This document shows positions 56,938 through 64,000 of a DNA stretch of 64,000 bases, piece after piece (positions within the stretch are counted from its first letter, which is position 1; each line of letters begins with the position of its first letter). Source of the DNA: Pomphorhynchus laevis (Eukaryota; Acanthocephala; Palaeacanthocephala; Echinorhynchida; Pomphorhynchidae); the NCBI GenBank assembly GCA_012934845.2, contig WNNJ02000219.1:62001-126000 (forward strand), in the 5' to 3' direction. The translations under genes were made by a program, and so were the position numbers. The notes beneath the pieces are model-generated. The model had not been told where the DNA came from and did no database searches. It worked only from the letters and a program-made list of their open reading frames with translations.

Positions 56938-58850
56938 TGAACGAGTTGTATATATATGTGTTTTAATATTGTATTATTAAATATTAAATATAAAATTATT
57001 AAATATTCAAGTAGTGAATTTTCCAAATGTTAATTGAACATATAAGTATGCAACTATTTTCCAATTGTAAACTAAAGTTTTATTATTAGCTTAATCAGCG
57101 TAATATATCACTCAAAGACGATCCCCTACCATCACAGAAGTCAAATGTAAGGACCTTCTAGGCACATAAGTCAAATTTAAGCCAGCAGTCACGTAAGTCA
57201 AATATAAGTAGGTTAGAATGTTTTTGAAGTATTCAAAAAGTACAGATAAATATAGTGTTGCGAAATTTTTGTAAAATTTATCAACAATATATTTTAAAAA
57301 ATATTATATTTTAAATTAACACAAATTGTTATCTAATAATTAAAAATTAGTTATCTGATCTGATTTATCTAACGTGATAATTAGAACTTCTTTCATTGAG
57401 AAGTTAATAATTAATTAATATTAATTATACTATTAATTAATAATATTAATAGATGCTAGTAGTTACTAGCGAAATATCGAAATAATTTTTGTTGTTGTTT
57501 AACTATAACTGATAATTCTTGGATATTTAAAAATTTAAATACAGATCAGGATTGATATATTTATAATATTATAATATTATCGCAAATTCTCTATTCAATA
57601 ATATTTTTCTTTTATTTTTTGTGCTATTACAAATTTTGTATTTCGTATTCAATACAAAATAGCAATTTTAATGATTAATTCAATTTTAATAATTAATTCA
57701 AATTTTAATATAAATATAAAATCGTATAAACTTATTTATTATTCATTATTTATCTTAATTTTTATTTTTATATAAAAGTGACGCTCGTTAAAAAATTAGA
57801 AAAGTTTCGATTTTGATTAAAATCGAAATTTTTATTAATTATGATCTAATTTTTAATAAATATTACTTTATTACTATTAAACTTTGCATACGGGAATCAT
57901 GCTCTAAAATAAAATCTATCGTATGGAACGTTGATTTTAAATGATTTTTAAATTGTAAAATACATTTTTTCTAAAAATGTTAACAAAAATTGAAAAAGTA
58001 AGAAAATCGAGATGAAATGCAAAGTTAAAAACATTACAAATTTAAATTAAAATATTAAAAATATTATAATATTAAAAAATAATGTAATATTAAAAATCGT
58101 ATACGTATAAAGTAAATAATATCAGTACGAAATTACGAATATTAATGTAATAATATAAAAAATATATATGATATTTTGAAATATCGCAAATATCGACTTA
58201 ATAAATTAGATTTCTATAAGTCTAATTAAACTACTACATTATGAATTACATTAAATACATCTAAATTCTTCCGAGCTAAATATTTAAATTATCAATGACC
58301 TAAATTATAAAAAAATACATGATTACATTTCGGAAGTTTTATATTTAAAACTTCCTTTAAATTCGAATTGAAAATTAAAATTAATTTTAATATAAGATTT
58401 TATATAATAACAATTTACATTTAAAATGAATAAAACAAGAAATACAAAAGTTTTGCCGCAAAGCGGACGAGACGCAGTCCGCTGACATGGCTTCCAACAT
58501 TTGAACTAACTTAATTATAATTAAAGTTAATAAAAGCTTGATCTTTTGAAGATTTGAACAATACACATTTTAGTCGGAAATATATTGCATGCCCTCGTAT
58601 ATTTTAATAAATTGCGCGCCTGATATTTAGCTAAATGTTCTTCTAAATATTAGATATGCAGAAATCTATGAGGTATGAAAGCCCTCGTATTTCTAAACAT
58701 TTTTAATAATTAAAAATCAATAATTTTGTTAAATTACTATTAATTAATAGTAATTAATTAGTTAATTAATAAACAGGAACTGAATTAATACAATTCAGCT
58801 CCTGTCAGAATAAAGATTTTGACAGTCAGAGAATTTAAAGGAAGTGGGCA
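56938..58850. other. AT-rich spacer
   Basis: A short repeat, AAGTCAAAT, occurs three times at 57138-57205. 57655-57780 is a PLE 3' tail fragment. At 58456-58480 GCGGAC and GTCCGC form a small GC-rich hairpin in otherwise AT-rich sequence. No gene is recognised. Confidence 0.45.
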
Positions 58851-59159
58851 TGAATAGTAAAACAAAATAATGAATATCGTATCTTACTAATTGATACGAA
58901 CAATTACAGATACATTCCAGTTTTACATTCCTTAGAAAACTTTGAAATAAAATCAACTGAGAGCTTAATCATCTACGGCTATTATATAATTTTTCATAAA
59001 CACAACGCGAAAGTTGCTAAAATTATGTACCGAAACACTAGATGCAATCAACTAAAGATTTAAAAGTTAATACAGAAGAAACGAAAAAAGTATTGACGGA
59101 AATGCATATCTTTAGTATTATCTTTTAAAAAAGATATTCTTCATATCGGAAGAATATAC

Positions 59160-59500
59160 GGAAGAACATATGTGACTATGAAAAATTCAAAAGTGCGGGT
59201 ATACAAGTATTATGCAACGGCATAGTGATGTTAGGCTCGCCCATTGGTACATCTAAACTTATACTTGAGGAGTTTCGTCGTCATCTTTAATTTTGAAATA
59301 ATCTGATAAAGTTGTTAACCTTCGGCTGATAGAAAAGAGATTTACTGGCAAAGCGAAGTACTTGGAATCTTCCGGATACATTATTAAGCTGTGCTTGCGG
59401 AGATAAATTTACAACGTATCACCTCATGCTATGCTTCAAAAAGCACTATCGATTATATAAATTATAATATACGGAAGAATATACGGAAGAACATATGTGA
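59160..59500 (+). mobile_element. Decayed relative of the left-edge LINE
   Basis: FEKFKSAGIQVLCNGIVMLG and SPIGTSKLILEEFRRHL match the left LINE region SKFAGVDIRHDGVKILGSFIG and SSAFMKESTRERIEDD. Further on LPDTLLSCACGDKFTTYHLM with CFKKHY matches its cysteine knuckle region. The stretch between is mostly deleted. GAAGAATATACGGAAGAACA occurs on both sides (about 59149 and 59472), which looks like a local duplication. Confidence 0.6.
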
Positions 59501-59819
59501 CTGTTCTGTATAAAATTGAATACAAAATAAACGTAAAAACATTTAAACCACTCGTGTTCGAACCTGAAAGAAACACGTATCCATGTGAAAAAAGGTTTTA
59601 CAATTTTGATATTAACAAAATTTGTAAACGTTTGATCTTTAAATCTACAAAGTCCATAATTAGTAATTTACCTTATTTTTCCTATTGATTATTTCAATTT
59701 TCCATGAACATTTATGATTCTTCCTTTTTGACGATATGACGTTGCTTAGTTTATTCAAGAAACATGAATGTTCTGATTTAGATACTTGAATAATTAAGAA
59801 CAACGGTATCGATAGCAAT
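59501..59819. other. Spacer with a short open frame
   Basis: A 63-codon frame (59497-59688) has no recognised domain and may be part of the decayed LINE. Nothing else is seen. Confidence 0.35.
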
Positions 59820-59930
59820 ACCGTTGTCATCAACGGTGTTGATGACACCTTGAAGAACTGCTATGCTATCAGGTTTCGGCCTCCTATTCCTCGACCCAGC
59901 AGTCGGGCCAATTAGATGCCAGTATTAAAT
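59820..59930 (-). repeat. PLE 3' end, centre only
   Basis: AACTGCTATGCTATCAGGTT, CGGCCTCCTATTCCTCGACC and CAGCAGTCGGGCCAATTAGATG on the plus strand match the structured centre. It is joined directly to the PLE reading frame, and 59795-59850 carries two small hairpins (AACGGTAT/ATACCGTT and GTCATCAAC/GTTGATGAC). Confidence 0.65.
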
Positions 59931-61990
59931 TTATATAAATAAATATTTATATTTATTTGATGGTTTAATTTTTGTTAGATAGGCGTTATAATTATTATAA
60001 CATATATATGTATATCTTTTTCCGAATATAAGATTAATTAATTTTACTAACGCTTCTTTAATATCTACTAAATCTAGATTTGTATAAAGCGTACTAAAAT
60101 CGTATGTATTTATATTTTGAAAATTTATTCCTTTTGTCTGTTCTAAAAATTCTTTTGTAGAATTAATACTGAAATAGTGTTTTATACCAGTATTAATTTC
60201 GATTACCTTGCAATATTTTTTAAAATGTGCTTTAATTACTTTAAGTATTTTATTCATATAGACAGAAAGTGGTTTTAATGTACATTTAAACGCACTACAT
60301 ATGAACCTAGGTTTTATTGGATTTTTATGTAATTTTGGATTCCAATATAATATAGGTATAGTTTTATTATCTAATTCAACCTTTATACCCTTTTTATCCA
60401 TTATAGAACAGTGACTTGTAATAATTGTTTCTAAACTCAACTCACTACGTTCATATGTTGGATTTACATTTAAATCATTAGAATTAACCTCTTTCATTAG
60501 TATATCATAATAAAGCTTTTTGCATATGAAGACAAAGTTATTACTAGCTTTATCAATAGTTGTTATTATATAGTTATCCTTTAATTTAGTAAGTTCTTTA
60601 TACATATCTTTATTAATTTTATCTTTTCTTTTATAATTGTTTGTTATTTTCATTTTATTTTTAATTTTATCAAATATATAATCTTTCCAAATGTTTATCT
60701 TAGATATATTCGAGCTTTCACTATTAATCAGCTTACTAAAGTAATCATTTAAGTTATTATATAACGAACTGTATATTTTATTTTTGTCGTTGTTGTTATT
60801 TAATCTATATTTATACCCTTTCGATAGCAGCTTTCTTAATTCACAATTTTCAATTAATTCTAGATTATGGGTACATATATGTTCATTTATTTTATCAAAA
60901 CTAAGACTTTTACAATTGCATTCTGTTTCCATTATGTTTCTAATATTATCGTTACATATTGATTTTAATTCTAGATTATGAGGGCATAATTCATGTTCAT
61001 TTATTTTATCAAAATAAGGACTTATTCAATTGCATTCTATTTTAAATTACATAAAATTATAAATATTTTAAAAGTTTATACCTTATTCTAAGAATATATT
61101 CTTACCGAAATAAGAATTTTAGTCATTTTTTAAGGAGAGCATATTATTAATATTATTTTGATAACATTTTCCTTAATTCATTGTTTTCAATTAATTCTAG
61201 ATTATGAGTGCATATATGTTCATTTATTTTATCAAAATTAAGACTTTTGCAATCGCATCCAGTTTCTATGATGTTTCTAATATTATCGTTAAATATAGAT
61301 TTCAATTCTTTATTATAATTACAAATTTTTCGTCCTAATGATGGTAGGAGTTTATACCTTATTTTAGGAATATATTTACTTAAATCTGACCCTATTATTT
61401 CTTTACTTTTAGAATTATTTAAAAGTCCGGCTATATTTATGTTATCTATACATTTATTAATGAAGTTTATGGTTAATGTATATTTTCTATTGTTATTATT
61501 TACATTTATTGTATGATTATAGTATTTTGTATTACAATAACTGTCTATTATACAACTTAGCCTATCATAGTCGTTAATTAATTTTTGATTTATTGAACAT
61601 ATGATATCTTTAGAAAAACTTCTTATATTTACATAAAGATCTTTTAGCTTATTATCTCTTAAAAGTTGTTTTAACATTTCTAATTGTTCATTTATATACA
61701 TATCTTTTTTAATATTTTTAACTCTATTTTTCCTATTCCTTTTATCACCATGACTTCTTGGTTTGCGTTTAACCGGATTATTATAATGTAGTTGTTTCTT
61801 ATGTACTATACTACTTCTGCCAATTCCTTGTACCACGTCATTCAATCCTAATGGGTACATGGAATTAAGCGTTTTAATTCTCTTTCTAATAGTTTTTGAT
61901 TTGATATTGACTTATTTTCTTCAATATTATGTTCTAAAATAAATAATTTACTGTTCTCATGTCCTATTAAAATGAATCATATTTGTGATA
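59931..61990 (-). mobile_element. Penelope-like element, longest 5' copy
   Basis: Two frames carry most of the element: 61153-61860 (the N-terminal region, from MYPLGLNDVVQGIG) and 59931-60932 (the fingers and the first part of the palm: TIDKASNNFVFICKK, PILYWNPKLHKNPIKP, YDFSTLYTNLDL). The MYPLGLND block just after ERELKRL is typical of sequence next to a GIY-YIG nuclease, so the nuclease was probably N-terminal, as in the Naiad group (inference). The nuclease core itself is not seen. A block containing FDKINEHICTHNLELIE is present in more than one copy. The RT is cut off after motif A. It is a fossil with several breaks. Confidence 0.8.
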
Positions 61991-62192
61991 TGTCCTATAG
62001 CATGAACAAAGGATTAATCATGAAAATTATCGTATATATTTATGACATTGAATCCTATTTTATGCTTCTATCTTACATATCACACGCATATTACATGTAC
62101 ATATGTATATTTGAGGTGTAACAACAAACTTATATTTTATAAGTTAGTTTTACTAATTCATGAAGGACTCTACTGTAAATCAGAACATTCAG
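61991..62192. other. Spacer
   Basis: Nothing is recognised apart from TGAGGTGTAACAACAAAC, which resembles GCAGGTGTAACAACAAATT beside the AT microsatellite at 17.19 kb. Confidence 0.35.
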
Positions 62193-62660
62193 CTATCTAT
62201 ATTCTAAATCGCTATTGATTTCAATTGATGAGTGAATGCGCAGCAGTTTTAATTCTTTGTCGACATTTTCTATTGATTTTGATTCTTTGAACATCATCTG
62301 TAGATCCTTCAGTTCTTTTCCTGTAAGAAACGCAAACTTTGGCGGATCAGTACTTTCGTCAACAATACACAGAAGCCGCCTTATATTCATATTTGTGTCT
62401 TGTTCGCGTATTAGCATAGAATCAGCTTTACCAAGATTCATGAACATGCTCTGGCAAGTTGTAACATCACGGTTTTTGTCGTTAAATAGATATTGTTTAT
62501 CAATTAGCTCAATGTCAACGTGATAATTAGATGCATTAACCAGCACACGATCAGGACGGAACCGTTTCTTTTTTCCGTAATATATTGAATCACATAATAG
62601 GGAACTTGTTCGTATATAACGACGAGGCATGAATAAAATGAATCTTCCGACCCCCGCCAT
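62193..62660 (-). CDS. Hypothetical protein, 155 residues
   Basis: An intact intronless frame starting ATGGCGGGGGTCGG, a strong start context, with clearly non-AT-driven codon use. The protein has a basic start (FMPRRYIRTSSLLCDSIYYG, KKKRFRPDRVLVNASNYH), a middle with NMNIRRLLCIVDES and a charged helical end (KELKDLQMMFKESKSIENVD, KELKLLRIHSS). No family is recognised. It may be a real host orphan, an exon, or a captured gene. Among the unrecognised frames this one and that at 51169 look most like genes. Confidence 0.55.
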   Translation of the reverse strand: MAGVGRFILFMPRRYIRTSSLLCDSIYYGKKKRFRPDRVLVNASNYHVDIELIDKQYLFNDKNRDVTTCQSMFMNLGKADSMLIREQDTNMNIRRLLCIVDESTDPPKFAFLTGKELKDLQMMFKESKSIENVDKELKLLRIHSSIEINSDLEYR

Positions 62661-62869
62661 AATTATATAATAACCAAATTATATAACCTCTAGAAAATAA
62701 TAATTTTTGCAAGCAATTGTCTTACTAATAAAATTTTGTGTATTTCTTGATCAAGTGCCATTTTATAATGTTATATTAATATTATAATTTATATAAATTA
62801 TTAGTAATATAAATTATTTTTAATATATAAATTATAAATATAAATTATTATTAAATTGCACACGTGCTG

Positions 62870-63130
62870 TCCTGTGAAGACACTGCTTACGCAATTCATA
62901 CCAGATGTAAAGCTGGTCACCGGTGGAGGAGCGCACGCTAAGTGAATTTTCCTTTCAGAGGTTTACTGAGGATTAAGTACAGTAAAAGTTGTGTAGCTGC
63001 AAGGTCACACTGATGAGATTACCCTGTAGTGATGAGTAGACTAAGGTCGAAACGCCTCATTGAGAGCTAGGCGTCTGTAGTAGGCGCATTCCGAGTTAAG
63101 CTTCCCGACAATGGTTGTAGAAAGGCATGA
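62870..63130 (+). repeat. Short interspersed repeat, copy 2
   Basis: It is the same family as 41690-41940: CACCGGTGGAGGAGCGCACG, GTGTAGCTGCAAGGTCACAC, TGATGAGTAGACTAAGGTCG and TAGGCGTCTGTAGTAGGCGC in order. No open frame. A GATGAGTAG...GAAACG phrase loosely resembles a decayed hammerhead but has no stem II. Confidence 0.7.
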
Positions 63131-63624
63131 AGGTTTACACTCTCCTTATCGTGTTAATTAAAAAAGTTGTATTGAAAGTCTTTCTTATTATTATGATCAA
63201 CTATTTATTATTATTATAATCAACTAAAATATCAGCCGTCAATTCTTTATGGAAATTTAAAATTTTTTACTATTTTAATAATTATAATTTATTTCTTCAG
63301 CAACCGTTATTAATCACAAGAAACCTTTTTAGAAATAAAAATGCTATTATGAGATAAATCTAAAATCATAAAAAATTTTTGCCAACATTCCCACAAACTG
63401 CACTACACCCCTTTCTTGATATGAACTTCTCGGTTACACGTCGATTTAAATGAAGGCTAATATGTTACCTGACCTGCCGGATGTTAAGCACTTCGTATTT
63501 TTACACCCTAATTTCGTCTCGATAAATTCTAAAATCAAAGTTGCAAAATTGTTTAGACATTTTTTAACTAGAACAATATCATAACATTTTAAATAGTTGA
63601 TAATGATCCATCATTAATAAAGAA
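63131..63624. other. AT-rich spacer
   Basis: No open frame or repeat is recognised. The patch 63400-63490 is less AT-rich but short. Confidence 0.4.
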
Positions 63625-63832
63625 TTATTGGAGCTGGATCAAAGAAAAGAGGATTTTTTTTATATTTTTAATGATATTTCGCTAACCTCTGTTAGCATCT
63701 TCATAAAATTACAGAAAATTTTGTAATCTTCAGAAAATTTTCTGTAATTTTCTGAAGATGCTAACAGAAGTTAGCGAAATATCATGAAAAAATTTAAAAA
63801 AAATCCTCTTTTCTTTGATCCAGCTCCAATAA
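63625..63832. mobile_element. Foldback MITE, copy 2
   Basis: The arms TTATTGGAGCTGGATCAAAG and CTTTGATCCAGCTCCAATAA are perfect inverted repeats that extend over AAAGAGGATTTTTT. An inner pair, ATATTTCGCTAACCTCTGTT and its near complement, follows, then a third pair around CAGAAAATTTTCTGTAATTT. It is almost entirely foldable. Compare copy 1 at 3592-3740. Confidence 0.85.
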
Positions 63833-64000
63833 CATCTAAACAATTGACAAACTTAGAGAGATAAAATTATACACTTACTGATCAATGAAACTATATATTG
63901 ATCACGAACATAAATATTGAACGAGATATATGCAAATATCACTCGATCACAAAAAGGAAAATATCCAGTGATATACGTTAGAACTATAACATATGGGAAC

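Overview
The window is nuclear DNA from an animal, most likely an arthropod (inference). It is very AT-rich, has spliced genes with long repeat-filled introns, and is crowded with retroelement debris. No bacterial operons, tRNA genes, rRNA genes or CRISPR arrays were seen.

Host genes: the recognisable host content is a hexokinase cluster. Gene B (22774-35575, minus) can be read through nine coding exons as a full 500-residue hexokinase with an N-terminal membrane anchor. Gene A (3928-7796, minus) has the first five coding exons with identical exon lengths but a different N-terminal anchor; its remaining exons are not seen and may lie off the left edge. Around them are decayed exon-7 copies (8.75 and 24.9 kb), a stray copy of gene B exon 1 (27.6 kb) and a mosaic inverted copy on the plus strand (38.4-41.0 kb). 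A sequence that looks like the non-coding first exon and promoter of gene B (37.7 kb) recurs almost unchanged at 55.9 kb and in diverged form at 52.5 kb.

Mobile DNA: a 3 kb, relatively GC-rich non-LTR retrotransposon with reverse transcriptase and a restriction-like nuclease opens the window. Penelope-like element (PLE) fragments lie at 10.8-13.3, 16.0-16.5, 52.8-55.2 and 59.9-61.9 kb. A short repeat found about twenty times follows directly after the stop codon of the PLE reading frame, so it is the PLE 3' end. It folds on paper into nested stems around a pseudoknot. Two foldback elements (16.6-17.15 and 26.4-26.9 kb) carry hammerhead-ribozyme cores. There are also SINE-like repeats, two MITE families, a decayed jockey-type LINE (20.5-21.0 kb), a 1.8 kb minisatellite of 14-base units (13.3-15.1 kb), AT microsatellites and a 1.35/1.5 kb tandem duplication (42.0-44.9 kb).

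Right third: 45.6-52.4, 56.6-56.9 and 62.2-62.7 kb hold several intronless open frames of 79-275 codons that I do not recognise. Together with a roughly 170-base tandem repeat at 48.4-49.0 kb they are the least explained part of the window.

All exon limits come from reading splice sites and homology by eye; no search or alignment program was run.
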